Part shown: positions 48,064-57,698 of the stretch, one piece after another
Layout of the letters: every line of letters begins with the position of its first letter
Numbering within the stretch: the stretch's first letter is position 1
Assembly (NCBI GenBank): GCA_965249815.1
Contig: CBDFMV010000003.1
Coordinates: 3,348,001 to 3,412,000 of the forward strand
DNA from: JAJAZB01 sp965249815
GTDB lineage: Bacteria; Bacteroidota; Bacteroidia; Cytophagales; Spirosomataceae
Length of the DNA stretch: 64,000 nt
Reading direction: 5' to 3'
Notes under the pieces: generated by a model
Told to the model about the DNA's origin: nothing
Database searches by the model: none
What the model saw: the letters and a program-made list of their open reading frames with translations, nothing else
Translations under genes and position numbers: made by a program

Positions 48064-48108
48064 ACACAAAAAAGGCCCGCTACACGAAGCAGGCCTTTTT
48101 TGTGTTCA
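48061..48108. terminator. Terminator overlapping the oxidoreductase stop codon
   Basis: TGAACACAAAAAAGGCC (48061-48077) is exactly complementary to 48092-48108. The first three bases of the stem are the TGA stop. The A/T-rich stem also serves the leftward small gene. Confidence 0.88.
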
Positions 48109-48122
48109 GGCGAAGGAGTTTT

Positions 48123-48275
48123 CTACAAATTGTCCGCCTCCGGAATGCTCCGGGCGAAGGAGGATCCGTAGGAAAAACCCCGGCGGGGAGTCAGGCTGCG
48201 GTGCTCGATGCTCTCACGAACAAAGGCACCAATTCCAACGAGTAGAAACAGGGCGATAAAAAGGGAGACAATCAT
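48123..48275 (-). CDS. 50-residue single-pass membrane protein
   Basis: From ATG 48275 the minus strand encodes MIVSLFIALFLLVGIGAFVR followed by ESIEHRSLTPRRGFSYGSSF and ARSIPEADNL, ending TAG at 48123. One hydrophobic helix spans residues 2-18, then comes a basic, Ser/Arg-rich cytosolic tail. Coding is supported by the clean membrane helix, the ATG, and its fit between two terminator-like hairpins. I do not recognise the family. It lies 15 bases from the convergent terminator at 48061-48108. Confidence 0.6.
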   Translation of the reverse strand: MIVSLFIALFLLVGIGAFVRESIEHRSLTPRRGFSYGSSFARSIPEADNL

Positions 48276-48337
48276 GGTTTTTAGCGGTTGATGAATGCAT
48301 CTAAACTATCAAAATGCATTCCGACTGAATAGAGGGA

Positions 48338-48362
48338 AATGCGGGGATAAATTTCCCCGCAT
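48338..48362. terminator. Hairpin between alcohol dehydrogenase and the small gene
   Basis: AATGCGGGGA and TCCCCGCATT form a ten-pair stem with a short AT loop, about 85 bases beyond the dehydrogenase stop. There is no long U tract. I see no other signal in 48276-48444 apart from room for the small gene's promoter. Confidence 0.5.
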
Positions 48363-48444
48363 TCTTGGTCATTTCGCTCCGCATTCCTTAAAAGCAGGTT
48401 TACTTGCCCCAGGTCGCCCTGATTCACAACCCGTTTCCCGCCGT

Positions 48445-49608
48445 TTACGGCGTCAGCACCACCTTCACGCAGCCGTCTTCCTTATTGCGGAAAATGTCGT
48501 AACCGTGCGGCGCTTCGCTCAGGGGCAGGCGGTGGGTGATGATGTCGTCGAGTTTCACCTTGCCTTCCGAAACGTAGCTCATCAGCAGGTCGATGTGCTT
48601 GTGGGCTGGGGCCTGCCCGCCCCGCAGCACGATGCCCTTGTCGAAAAACTGGTGTACGGGGAAATTGTCGTAAGGCGAACTGTACACCCCAAGCACGGTG
48701 ACAAACCCGCCCCGTTTGACGGCGCTCATGCACGCTTCGAGCACCTTGTCAGAGCCTTTTTCAAAGTTAATAACGGCTTTGGCCCGGTCGAGCAGGCTCC
48801 GATCCGGCTCAAAACCCACGGCTTCCACGCACACGTCGGCCCCGTAGCCGCCGGTCATCGCCCGGATGGCCTCCACCACCTGCTTGTGGTCTTCCCACAG
48901 AATTGTCTCCGCGTTGGCGGTCAGTTTTGCTTTGTCGAGGCGGTACTGCTGGGTGTCCACGATGATCACACGCGCGGCACCCCGGAGCCAGGCACTTTTG
49001 GCGGCCATGATGCCCACCGGGCCGGAGCCAAAAATGGCTATCGTTTCGCCGCCCTTCACCTCGGCCCAGTCGATGCCCGAGTAGCCCGTCGGGAAAATGT
49101 CGGTCAGAAACAGCACCTGCTCGTCGGTGAGGTTTTCGGGTACCTTGCGCGGGCCGTAGTCGGCGTAAGGCACGCGCACGTACTCGGCCTGCCCGCCGTT
49201 GTAGCCGCCGTAAAGGTCGGTGTAACCGAACAGCGCCCCGCCTTTTTCGGTCATCAATCCGCCCTCGGGGCCGTAGTGTTCGGGGTTGGAATTTTCGCAG
49301 TGCCCCGGCAAATCGTGGGTACAAAACAGGCAATGCCCGCAGGCCACCGGGAAGGGCACCACCACGCGGTCACCCACGGCGAGTTTGCCCCGGGCACCCG
49401 GCCCGACTTCCTCCACGATGCCCATAAACTCGTGGCCGAGCACCATGGGCCGGGGCTGGGGAATGCTCCCGTTGTAAATGTGCAGGTCGGAGCCGCAAAT
49501 GGCTGTGCTCGTCACGCGGATGATGGCGTCGCGGGCGTCTTCGATTTTGGGGTCGTCCACGGTATCGACGCGCACGTCTTTCGGTCCGTGAATCTGGAGT
49601 GCTTTCAT
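48445..49608 (-). CDS. Zinc-dependent alcohol dehydrogenase
   Basis: The 387-residue medium-chain dehydrogenase reads MKALQIHGPKDVRVDTVDDP. The catalytic zinc ligands are in STAICGSDLHIYNG and LGHEFMGIVEEVG. The structural zinc cluster has Cys residues in VACGHCLFCTHDLPGHCE. The NAD-binding core has TIAIFGSGPVGIMAAKSAWL. An extended 20-residue loop around NPEHYGPEGGLMTEKGGALF is typical of the glutathione-independent formaldehyde dehydrogenase-like subgroup. The ATG at 49608 is used; a longer frame from 49689 lacks family similarity. The substrate is probably a small alcohol or aldehyde. It stands alone, divergent from the large patatin. Confidence 0.9.
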   Translation of the reverse strand: MKALQIHGPKDVRVDTVDDPKIEDARDAIIRVTSTAICGSDLHIYNGSIPQPRPMVLGHEFMGIVEEVGPGARGKLAVGDRVVVPFPVACGHCLFCTHDLPGHCENSNPEHYGPEGGLMTEKGGALFGYTDLYGGYNGGQAEYVRVPYADYGPRKVPENLTDEQVLFLTDIFPTGYSGIDWAEVKGGETIAIFGSGPVGIMAAKSAWLRGAARVIIVDTQQYRLDKAKLTANAETILWEDHKQVVEAIRAMTGGYGADVCVEAVGFEPDRSLLDRAKAVINFEKGSDKVLEACMSAVKRGGFVTVLGVYSSPYDNFPVHQFFDKGIVLRGGQAPAHKHIDLLMSYVSEGKVKLDDIITHRLPLSEAPHGYDIFRNKEDGCVKVVLTP

Positions 49609-49819
49609 AGTTGGGGAAATTTGATGTGGAAATCGGGTTGGTCTGTCGTGTTTTCCAAAAAAGACATTCCAGTTGGTTGGCACGGGCATTTCGGGTTGCT
49701 GAACGCGTCAGGTGGGGAAAATTGGCCAGAGACACCGGGTGGATTGCCTCCCGTTTTCGGTGGAAACGTGCCAGGGTTACGGTGTGGCACGGGGCATGGT
49801 GTCGCGACCGTTCGCTCAA

Positions 49820-49865
49820 AATCGTTCGGAACGATTTGAATTGGCACCGCTGGTTTTTAGCTTTA
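49820..49865 (+). promoter_or_regulatory. Promoter with overlapping operator-like dyad, large patatin
   Basis: TTTG (49835-49838) and TAGCTTTA (49858-49865) are 19 bases apart, the same geometry as the SusCD locus 2 promoter. The perfect dyad AATCGTTCGGAACGATT (49820-49836) overlaps the -33 box, so a dimeric regulator bound there would block or recruit polymerase. The remaining divergent spacer (49609-49980) shows no gene. Confidence 0.6.
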
Positions 49866-49980
49866 GCCCACGCCACCCAAACGGCCGGTTTTTACTGAAT
49901 TGTCGGCTGAAAAGCTGATATTCAGGTCGTTTTATCCGTTGGGAAGGCCCAGCTCTCCACCTTTCGTAAAAACATTCCTC

Positions 49981-52900
49981 ATGGCCGACTTTCCTACCGA
50001 CTCGCTGCCGCTGTATAAAATCCTGGAGGAGGAGCGCACCTACCTGCGCGGGCTGAAACTCCAACCCGCTGGGCAGGCTTCCCCAGCGGAGCGATCACCC
50101 TTCGCGCAGGAAGGGGGCATCCGCGTACTTTGGCCCGAAAAACTGCTGGCCCGGGTGGCGGCCCAGAAACCGGGACTCGACGCCGACGAATCCGGGTCGC
50201 CCCGAGCCACCATCCGTCGACGCCGGGCGGCCAAGGCGGAGTACCCGTACGCCCGGCTCGCCGCGTGGCTTCGGGCCGGACCGGAGACCCAAATTCCGGT
50301 ACTGCCGACCATCACTGACCAAATTGAACAGGTACTGCTCGAAAAAATCAACACCGACACCAAGACCCTGCTCGAAACCGAACCCTGGCTGCGCGACGCC
50401 GCGCTGCGGCCCTACACCCGGGGCTTGCTGAAAAGCTATTTCGACCAGGGGCAGCCCCGCGCTTCGGCAACTGAAAAGGTGGTCACGGCGGGATTTCCCA
50501 CGCCGTGGTCTTCGCGAAAAAACGAGCCGTGGTCGCTGGAAAAGCTCCGGTACCTCAACCGCCTGCTGATCGAGGACGCGTTTACCGAGTACATCCGGGC
50601 CCAAGAAACCACCCGCCTGAAGGCGGTGCTGGAAGCCATGCGTACCGACAACCAGGCCGCGTTGTGCCTGTCGGGCGGGGGCATCCGGAGCGCAACGTTC
50701 GCCCTTGGGGTGGTGCAGGGGCTGGCCCGGAGCGGAAATCAGGGTCAGGCCGGGGAAACCAGCGAAACCAATTTGCTGTGGCGGTTCAACTACCTGTCCA
50801 CGGTTTCGGGCGGGGGGTACCTCGGCGGCTGGCTGAGCGCCTGGACCCACCAGGTCGGGTTCGGGCAGGTGATCAATCGGCTCCGGGGCGTCCGGCACGA
50901 CTCCGACACGCCCCTGGAACCCGAAGCCGCGCCCCTGCGGCACCTGCGGCAGTACAGCAACTACCTCAGTCCACGCCTGGGCCTGTTTTCGGCGGATACC
51001 TGGACGCTAGTTTCCACCTACCTGCGCAACCTGCTGCTGGTCTGGCTGGTGATCATGCCGTTTCTGGCGGTGGTGGCAGCGCTGCCGTGGGTGATCGTCA
51101 CGCTGACGGAATTCGACGGCTGGGGGCCTGCGGGGCGAATGACGGTGTTTTATGGCCTGGTCGGCGTGGCGATGCTGTTGATGACCTACGGCCTGTATTT
51201 TGTCCATGCGTACCTACCCTCGGTCGATTCGCTCGATGGCCGCACGCAGCCTTTTGCGCTGAGTTCGAAGCGGGATCAGGGGGCCTTTTATTCGCCGGTG
51301 CCTGCTTCCCATCGGCGCGGCGACGCTGCTGTGGATGCTCGCCTGGCGCTGGTACAACAACTGGCATTTGCAAATTGCCTGGTCGTGGTACCAATCGTGG
51401 GCGGCCGGGAAAAGCGGACCCCTTGGTTTTCTCCGCATCATCGATCGCGATACGGTGCTGTTTATCGCCGGGGGCGCGCTCGTCCACCTGCTGGCGTGGG
51501 GCATTGCGCTCGTTGATGAATACCGAAGTCGAAAAACAAACGACGGGTCAGCGCCACCGGCCGGTCAACGGGCCAGGGGACGAAAGGCCACGACCCGGAT
51601 CATCATCCTGCTTTTTGTCGTGGGCACGGGGTGCGTCGCGGGGTTTCTGTTGCAGGAAGTCGGGATGCGGCTGATCCGCCTCATCGACGCGTCGAGCGCC
51701 CACCTGTACGCCTGCCTGGCGCTGCCGAGTGTGCTGCTGTCGGTGCTGCTGGCCGGGTACCTGTTCGAAGGCGCGGCCAGCCGGTTGGTCGAAGATGCCC
51801 AGCGGGAGTGGACGGCCCGGTACGGAGCCTGGATTTTGATCCTCGCCCTGGGCTGGTTAGTGCTGACGTGCCTCGTGCTGGGGGGGCCGGTTTGGATTGC
51901 AGCCCTCGGTGAGCGCCTCCAACTGGCGGCGGGAGGGGTGGGCGTCGGGTCGGCCTTGCTGACGGCCTTGCTGGGTCAAAGCGCGAAAACCGGGGGCACT
52001 GGCGAAGCCGCCGGGTCGCGCCGGGGGATGGGGAGCGCCCGCGACGTGGTTGGGCTGCTTTCGAGTTACACGCTTCCGCTGGTTTCGCTGATCACGATTC
52101 TGGCCCTGTTCATCGCCCTGTCGGCACTCAACATGGTGCTCATCCGGGTCGTGGCCGACTGGCTGGGTTACCACGTTCCACCGCTGGACCGGCTCACCGT
52201 GCCAAAAGTCGTGCGGATTCCGCCGTGGGTGCCGTTGCTGGTGCTGCTGGGGCTGCTGCTCCTGGGCTTTGTCTCGGCGTGGCTGGTCAACACCAACCGG
52301 TTCTCGCTCCACGCGCTGTACCGGGCGCGACTCATCCGGGCCTACCTCGGCGCGTCCCGCCCGCTGGGCGAACGCAAACCGGACCCGTTTACGGGCTTCG
52401 ACGACGCCGACAACCCCCAGATGGGCGATTTGGTGGGGCCGCCGTTGCAGCCGGGGACGGACGCCCGACCGGGGCCGTTTCACGTCGTCAACCTGGCGCT
52501 CAACCTCGTGGCGGGGCAAAACCTGGCCTGGCAGGAACGCATGGCCGAGTCGTTCACGGTTTCGTGCCTGCACGCCGGCACCACCCACCTGGGCTACCGA
52601 CCCACGAGCCTGGATAGAAAAACGGAGGCGCTGGGTCAAAAACTGTACGGCGGCCCCCGGGGCATCAGCCTCGGCACGGCCATGACCATCTCCGGCGCGG
52701 CGGTCAGCCCCAACATGGGCTACCACTCCTCGCCAGTGATTGCCTTTCTGATGACGCTCTTCAACATCCGCCTCGGCTGGTGGCTGGGCAACCCCAGCCC
52801 GGCGGGCGACGATACGTTTTACCGGGCCGAACCCCGGCTCGCCGTACGCCCCATTTTTGACGAATTGCTGGCCAACACCGACGACGTGAACCCCTACGTG

Positions 52901-53512
52901 TACCTCTCCGACGGGGGCCACTTCGAAAACCTCGGGCTGTACGAAATGGTGTTGCGCCGCAACCGCTTCATCGTGGTCAGCGACGCGGGCTGCGACGAAA
53001 CCTGTTCGCTCGAAGATCTGGGCAACGCCATCCGTAAAATCCGCATCGACCTCGGGGTGCCCATCGAGTTTTCGGAAAACTTCAGAATCCGGGCGCGCTC
53101 GTCCGACCCATCGGCCCCGACGGGCCGCTACTGGGCACTGGCGCGCATCCACTACGCGGCGGTGGACCGGAGCGACGATGGGCACGCCGCCCTCGATTCG
53201 GACTACGACGGCCTGCTGCTTTACGTCAAACCGGGTATTTACGGCAACGAACCCCGCGACGTGTTCAATTACGCCTCGGCCAATCCGGCCTTCCCCCACG
53301 AATCGACGGGCGACCAGTTTTTTACCGAAAGCCAGTTTGAAAGCTACCGGGCGCTGGGGCTGCACGTCGTGCAACGCATCGGCGAAGAATTGGGAATGCC
53401 CCTGGAAAACCTCTTCGACCCCACGGCGCGGGAGGCAATTCTGCGGTCGGAATCCTGGAAAGCGTTTCCACTCACCCCACCCACAGCCGGGCCGGGGGAA
53501 TTCGCAGCGTAG
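49981..53512 (+). CDS. Very large membrane patatin-like phospholipase, one frameshift
   Basis: When repaired the protein is about 1176 residues. ATG 49981 starts MADFPTDSLPLYKILEEERT. The oxyanion loop ALCLSGGGIRSATFALGVVQ is near 231, the nucleophile LSTVSGGGYLGGWLSAW has Ser near 273, and the catalytic Asp YLSDGGHFENLGLYEM is near 976. Between Ser and Asp lie about eight or nine transmembrane helices (345-800), so the catalytic dyad is split by a membrane module, followed by the family segment NRFSLHALYRARLIRAYLGA. As read the first frame leaves the family at about 51300 and ends at 51516; removing one C near 51301 (gtgcctg to gtgctg) restores PVLLPIGAATLLWMLAWRWY. Membrane lipid hydrolysis or remodelling is likely; the topology of the active site is uncertain. 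Confidence 0.85.
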
Positions 53513-53533
53513 CCCCGAAAAATCGGCCCGCAA

Positions 53534-53563
53534 AAAAACGCCGACCAATCGGTCGGCGTTTTT
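53534..53563. terminator. Bidirectional terminator, patatin / DUF1501
   Basis: AAAAACGCCGACC and GGTCGGCGTTTTT pair perfectly around AATC, between the convergent genes. Confidence 0.93.
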
Positions 53564-53584
53564 ATACACCTATCCTACTAAAAA

Positions 53585-55156
53585 TTAACGGTTTACCAGC
53601 ACCCGTTGCGTCAGCGTACCCGTGGGCGTTTGCACCCGCAGCACGTACGCGCCGGGCGGCAACGTGCTCACGTCCACCCGCACCGACTGCGGGTCGGGTT
53701 GGAAACCCCGCGCCGGGGTGGTCCGGCCCGTTGCGTCCACCAGGTGCAGGCGCTGGATGCCGCCCGCCAGTTGGGCCGATTCGAGCGTGATTTCGCCGGA
53801 CGACGGGTTCGGGAACACCCGCGCTTCGCCCGCCAGCGCCGGTTCGACGCCCGTTACCGCCTCAGCGCGAAAAACGGGCACGGGCGCAAAATCGCGGAAC
53901 AGCGCGGCGGTCTCCGCGTCGGCGTCGGCCCCGAACCAGTCGGTGAGCACGGCGGCGTACACCTGCCGGAAATCGGTCTGCATTTTCAGGTTGTTGTTGT
54001 CGAGGTCGCTCAGGTTCGGGTTTCTGCCCACCATCGGCGTTTTCACGCCTTTGCCAAACACGAACATCGGTGCCGACGTGCCGTGGTCGGTGCCGCGGCT
54101 GCCGTTGGAAATGGCCCGGCGGCCAAACTCCGAGAAAGTCAGGCCCACCACGCGATCGTCCACTTTCAACTGACCCAAATCGGCCTGAAACGCAACAATG
54201 GCGTCCGACAGCGTGCGCAACAGGTTGGCGTGGGTGCCCAGGCTCGTGTCGGTGGCGTCCACCTGGCTGGCGTGGGTGTCGAAGCCGTTGAGCGTCAGGT
54301 AGTACACTTTTGTTTGCAACCCACCCGCGATGAGCCGGGCGATGATTTTCAGGCGGTCGGCCAGGGCGTTGCCGGTGGGGTAGGGGGCGAGGTTTTTGGC
54401 CTTGTCGGCGGCCTTTTTTATCTGCGCCGCGTAGCTCACCGCGCTGATCTGCTGCTGGCGGATAAAGGCCACCTGCTGCCCGGCGTAGCCGCCGGTGCCG
54501 CTGCCGGGGTCGTTGGGTTTGTCGCCCACGAGTCGGGCAAACACGTCGGGATCCTGCAACACGAGGGCCATCGCGTCGCTTGGGCCGAGCAGGGCGGGGG
54601 TTGAAACGTAGCCGATCTGGATGGCGGGCGGGTCGGCGAGGGTTTGGTTGGGGTAATCGTCGGGGTAGTTGGGAAAACGCCGGTCGAGGTAGCGCCCGGC
54701 CCAGCCCGAGGTGGCCGTTTTATCGGAATCCACCGCCGTCATCCAGATGTCGCTGGCGCGGAAGTGCGAAAAGCTGGGGGCCGGGTACGAAACGCCCTGC
54801 ACGATGCTCAGTTGGCCGTCGTTGTAGAGTTTCTGGAAACCCGTCAGGGCCGGGTGCAGGCCCACGTCGGGGCGATTCTTCAGCTTCAGCGCCTTCGCTT
54901 CGGGAATGGCGATGTTGCCCCGAAAATTGGCGGCCGTGTACACGCTCATCTGGTCGAGCGGGATGACGGTGTTCAATCCGTCGTTGCCGCCCTGCATCTG
55001 CACGATGACCAGCACGCGGTCGGTCTGGTCGGCCACGGCCATCAGCGCCCGCAGAAACGGCGATGGTTGCGAAAACACCCGCGCCCCGTAGCCGTCGAGG
55101 GTGACGGGCAGCACGAGCGACGACGAAGCAAAACGGAGAAAATCGCGGCGTTTCAT
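53585..55156 (-). CDS. DUF1501 secreted protein with type A sorting domain
   Basis: The 523-residue protein belongs to DUF1501, an alkaline-phosphatase-fold family. The N-terminus is Tat-like (MKRRDFLRFASSSLVLPVTL). Family core segments are RVLVIVQMQGGNDGLNTVIP, LHPALTGFQKLYNDGQLSIV, FSEFGRRAISNGSRGTDHGT and PMFVFGKGVKTPMVGRNPN. The last 80 residues (ARVFPNPSSGEITLESAQLA ... GAYVLRVQTPTGTLTQRVLV) are a type A C-terminal sorting domain, so the mature protein is probably passed to the type IX system. It follows the DUF1800 gene on the same strand; this pair occurs throughout Bacteroidota and Planctomycetes with unknown function. Confidence 0.9.
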   Translation of the reverse strand: MKRRDFLRFASSSLVLPVTLDGYGARVFSQPSPFLRALMAVADQTDRVLVIVQMQGGNDGLNTVIPLDQMSVYTAANFRGNIAIPEAKALKLKNRPDVGLHPALTGFQKLYNDGQLSIVQGVSYPAPSFSHFRASDIWMTAVDSDKTATSGWAGRYLDRRFPNYPDDYPNQTLADPPAIQIGYVSTPALLGPSDAMALVLQDPDVFARLVGDKPNDPGSGTGGYAGQQVAFIRQQQISAVSYAAQIKKAADKAKNLAPYPTGNALADRLKIIARLIAGGLQTKVYYLTLNGFDTHASQVDATDTSLGTHANLLRTLSDAIVAFQADLGQLKVDDRVVGLTFSEFGRRAISNGSRGTDHGTSAPMFVFGKGVKTPMVGRNPNLSDLDNNNLKMQTDFRQVYAAVLTDWFGADADAETAALFRDFAPVPVFRAEAVTGVEPALAGEARVFPNPSSGEITLESAQLAGGIQRLHLVDATGRTTPARGFQPDPQSVRVDVSTLPPGAYVLRVQTPTGTLTQRVLVNR

Positions 55157-55164
55157 GGTGGCTT

Positions 55165-55260
55165 AATGAGTGAAGGAGAGAAGGAGTGAATGAAAGAAGG
55201 AGTAGAAATAGAAAGCTTTCTTAGAATTCACTCCTTCTTTCATTCACTCCTTCACTCATT
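55165..55260. repeat. GAGTGAATGAAAGAA-family palindrome, copy 3
   Basis: The right arm (55227-55260) is complementary to the left arm (55165-55203) except for an eight-base AGAAGGAG duplication in the left. The core matches copies 1 and 2. It fills the gap inside the DUF1800-DUF1501 operon. Confidence 0.88.
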
Positions 55261-55264
55261 GGTT

Positions 55265-56815
55265 TTAGCAAAGCTGAAACTCGGCCATGCGGCAGAGGTA
55301 CTGCAAAAACGAACTGAGCTTCATCTGCACGGCTTTCATTTTGGCCGTGTCGGTGGGGTTGCGGGCGTAGTCGTCCCACTCGGCGGACCACTCGTAGCGC
55401 GGCAGGCCATTAAGGAGCACGGTGTCGGTGAGGAAATCGCGCTGGGCCGCCGACAGCGGCACGGCCACGAAGGCGGCGGTGAATTCGTCCACGAGGCTGG
55501 CCGGGTCGCTGGGGTTCGTGAGGGTTTTCACGAACGGGAGCGGATTGAGGGCGAGCCTGGCCCCGCTTTTGGTGCTGCCGTTGCTGACCGTATCGGTGAA
55601 CAGCCCCCGCAGCCCAAGCGTGTTGGAATTGATCCACTGCTGGTAGTAGTCGGTCAGGTAGTAGGCCGTCCAGCCGAACACCGAGGGCGGGTCGAGCAGG
55701 GTTTGCTGCATCCCGCTCGCCTGCGCGTACAGGTAGCTGGTCACCTGGTAAAATGACGCCGGATTTTGGGCAAGGTCCGGGGCTTTCACGCCAAAAAAGC
55801 GCAGCATTCCCGCCACCAAATCGGTGGGGGCTTTGATGATGGCCCCGCGCATGGCCTCGTCGTAGAAGTGCTGGCTGCTGAACAGCGCCGCCAGCACGGG
55901 TTTGATGCCGAACTCATTTTTGCGAAACACCTCCGCCAACGGCCCGATGAAGGCGGTTTCCACCTCCGGCGTGACGTCGGCGTTTACAAACCACCGGTAG
56001 AGTTTCCGGCAAATATTCTTGGCGGTTTCGGGCGCATTCAGCAGCATCGCCACGAGGTCGGTGAGTTCGTCGAGGCCCGCGCTGGCTCCCGAACGGCCTT
56101 TGATGGTGGCGTTTTGGTAGGCGGCGGAAAAGGTTTTATCGGTGGTGTCGTGGCGGTCGGGCCGGAACACGGTTTTGATTTCGCCGCTGGCCTCGTCGCG
56201 GTAACCCACGTCGCTCCAGCCGGTAAGTACCCGGGCGGCGGTGCGGACGTCGTCTTCCGAATAATTGCCGCCCCGGCCAATCGTGAAGAGTTCCTGGAGT
56301 TCGCGGGCGTAGTTTTCGTTGGGTTTGCCCGCCACGTTCTGATCGCCGTTCAGAAAGCGCAGCATGGCCGGATTCTGGGTGATTGCCACCGTGAACGCCC
56401 GAAAATTGCCCAGCGCATGCTGCCGCAGCAGCGCGTTGTACTGGTACACAAACCGGTAATCGTTGACCGTGACGGCGTTGGTGACGAAGTGGTTCGACCA
56501 GAACAGGGTCATCTTTTCGAGCAGCGAAGCGGGCTGGTTGAGCAGCAGGCCCATCCACCAGCTTTTCACGTAAATGAACCGCTTCGCGTTGCCGTCTTTT
56601 ACCCAGGGTTGGTCGTGAAAGGTCTTGCCGGTGTCGGGATCAAGGGGTGGAGCGGGCATGGGCTGGTCGGCCAGCAGCCGTTGCACCGCCTGCCCGGCGG
56701 TCAGGCCCGTGAAGGTTTTGATTTGTTCGGGCGTCGGCCCGAAGGTGGCGCGGCGGAGCAGGTGGGCGGCCTGAGCGGCGTTGAGGGGTTGGGCGTACGC
56801 GTCGATCAGGGCCAC
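55265..56815 (-). CDS. DUF1800 family protein
   Basis: This roughly 516-residue partner of DUF1501 begins at GTG 56815 with the usual opening ALIDAYAQPLNAAQAAHLLR followed by RATFGPTPEQIKTFTG. Further family segments are KMTLFWSNHFVTNAV, FRAFTVAITQNPAMLRFLNG, NENYARELQELFTIGRG and VGYRDEASGEIKTVFRPD. A longer frame to 57022 exists but reads through a hairpin terminator and has no family similarity, so I reject it. The function is unknown; genes of this pair are usually exported, but no signal peptide is clear here. It is upstream of DUF1501, separated only by the palindrome. Confidence 0.88.
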   Translation of the reverse strand: MALIDAYAQPLNAAQAAHLLRRATFGPTPEQIKTFTGLTAGQAVQRLLADQPMPAPPLDPDTGKTFHDQPWVKDGNAKRFIYVKSWWMGLLLNQPASLLEKMTLFWSNHFVTNAVTVNDYRFVYQYNALLRQHALGNFRAFTVAITQNPAMLRFLNGDQNVAGKPNENYARELQELFTIGRGGNYSEDDVRTAARVLTGWSDVGYRDEASGEIKTVFRPDRHDTTDKTFSAAYQNATIKGRSGASAGLDELTDLVAMLLNAPETAKNICRKLYRWFVNADVTPEVETAFIGPLAEVFRKNEFGIKPVLAALFSSQHFYDEAMRGAIIKAPTDLVAGMLRFFGVKAPDLAQNPASFYQVTSYLYAQASGMQQTLLDPPSVFGWTAYYLTDYYQQWINSNTLGLRGLFTDTVSNGSTKSGARLALNPLPFVKTLTNPSDPASLVDEFTAAFVAVPLSAAQRDFLTDTVLLNGLPRYEWSAEWDDYARNPTDTAKMKAVQMKLSSFLQYLCRMAEFQLC

Positions 56816-56895
56816 GGCGTCGGGTTTTTGGGGAAAACGCCGGTTGGACGCGAACGGGCGACGGGGGTTTAGCGCACGTGGAAAAAAAGAAAACT

Positions 56896-56925
56896 CCCCA
56901 CGGCCAAGCGGTCGTGGGGAGCGGG
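56896..56925 (-). terminator. Terminator of the upstream small secreted paralogue
   Basis: CTCCCCACG and CGTGGGGAG form a stem around a G/C-rich loop, with A-rich sequence on the left that reads as U after the stem on the minus strand. It lies just beyond the stop at 56944. Confidence 0.75.
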
Positions 56926-56943
56926 AAAACCCAGAAACCGGCG

Positions 56944-57399
56944 TTAGTTCAACGCAATCACCCGCTCGGGCACCACCACGGGGTTGGCGCCGGGGCTGTT
57001 CACCTGAAATTCCAGCGGCCACCGGTTCACGCCGTCGCTGACTTCCACGGTGTAGGTGCCGTCGGGCATGCGCTCCATGTCAAAACTATGCATGTTTACT
57101 TTCCGGCCACGGGGGAGTCTTTCAGCGTAAAGCACCTCGCCGCGCTCGTTGAGCAGCCGAACCCGCAACGAAATCTGCATCGGGTTTTCCACCGCCAGTT
57201 TCACTTTCACGGAATTGATGACGGGGTAAATGGCCGCGTTGACGGTTTTACTCAGGACGACGTTCGTCGGGTTCACAACCGCGTCTGGATTGTTGAGGGC
57301 GAAGTTGGGTTCGTAATAGGCCGTTTGGGCGAGACCGAGGGCAGGCAGCAGGGCCAGCAGGGCCATCGCAAGCAGTGGACGGGCGTTTGAGGAATTCAC
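56944..57399 (-). CDS. Small secreted protein, tandem paralogue A
   Basis: The 151-residue protein has a signal peptide (SSNARPLLAMALLALLPALGLAQ) and a single beta-sandwich-like domain: SKTVNAAIYPVINSVKVKLA, ISLRVRLLNERGEVLYAERL, DGTYTVEVSDGVNRWPLEFQ, ending PVVVPERVIALN. Start choice: GTG at 57399 (VNSSNARPLL); no ATG is positioned before the signal. It shares order and motifs with paralogue B next door (about 40 percent by eye over the mature part). I know no function; the fold suggests a periplasmic or surface beta-sandwich. TACTTTTG, a -7-like box, lies at 57450-57443. Confidence 0.72.
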   Translation of the reverse strand: MNSSNARPLLAMALLALLPALGLAQTAYYEPNFALNNPDAVVNPTNVVLSKTVNAAIYPVINSVKVKLAVENPMQISLRVRLLNERGEVLYAERLPRGRKVNMHSFDMERMPDGTYTVEVSDGVNRWPLEFQVNSPGANPVVVPERVIALN

Positions 57400-57442
57400 G
57401 GGAGTTGATCGGTTGAGGTTGATGCATGGTTGACGACAGCAC

Positions 57443-57450
57443 CAAAAGTA
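57443..57450 (-). promoter_or_regulatory. -7-like box of paralogue A
   Basis: The minus strand reads GGCCTACTTTTGG; TACTTTTG matches TAnnTTTG. The same GGCCTACTTTTG string precedes paralogue B. A GGCCGCCC/GGGCGGCC hairpin lies just upstream. Confidence 0.45.
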
Positions 57451-57640
57451 GGCCGCCCACGAGGGCGGCCTCTCCCGCATTCGAGGGGATTTGGCGGGGT
57501 TGCTGCGTTGCCGGATGGATGGTGGCAGAAGCCGATAAGCGAAATTTAGCAGCGTTCAGCGCGCAGAATCCTCCTTTTTCGTCGCCTCTCCCGCCCGCAG
57601 TAGCCCGCTTAATCGCACGGGCATCCCCCGGTTCAGGGGA

Positions 57641-57680
57641 GCAAAAAGTCGTTGCCTGTGCGCAGGCAACGACTTTTTGC
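57641..57680. terminator. Terminator between the paralogues
   Basis: GCAAAAAGTCGTTGCCTG (57641-57658) is exactly complementary to 57663-57680 with a four-base loop. It ends paralogue B transcription on the minus strand. Confidence 0.9.
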
Positions 57681-57698
57681 AGTGCCCGACGCGTGTTT

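Noticed and set aside
48060..48245. A 61-codon plus-strand frame after the oxidoreductase
   Set aside because: It runs over the terminator stem and opposes the better-supported small membrane protein gene.
56816..57022. N-terminal extension of the DUF1800 gene to 57022
   Set aside because: The extension reads through a hairpin terminator and the 3' end of paralogue A and has no family similarity; the DUF1800 opening begins at GTG 56815.
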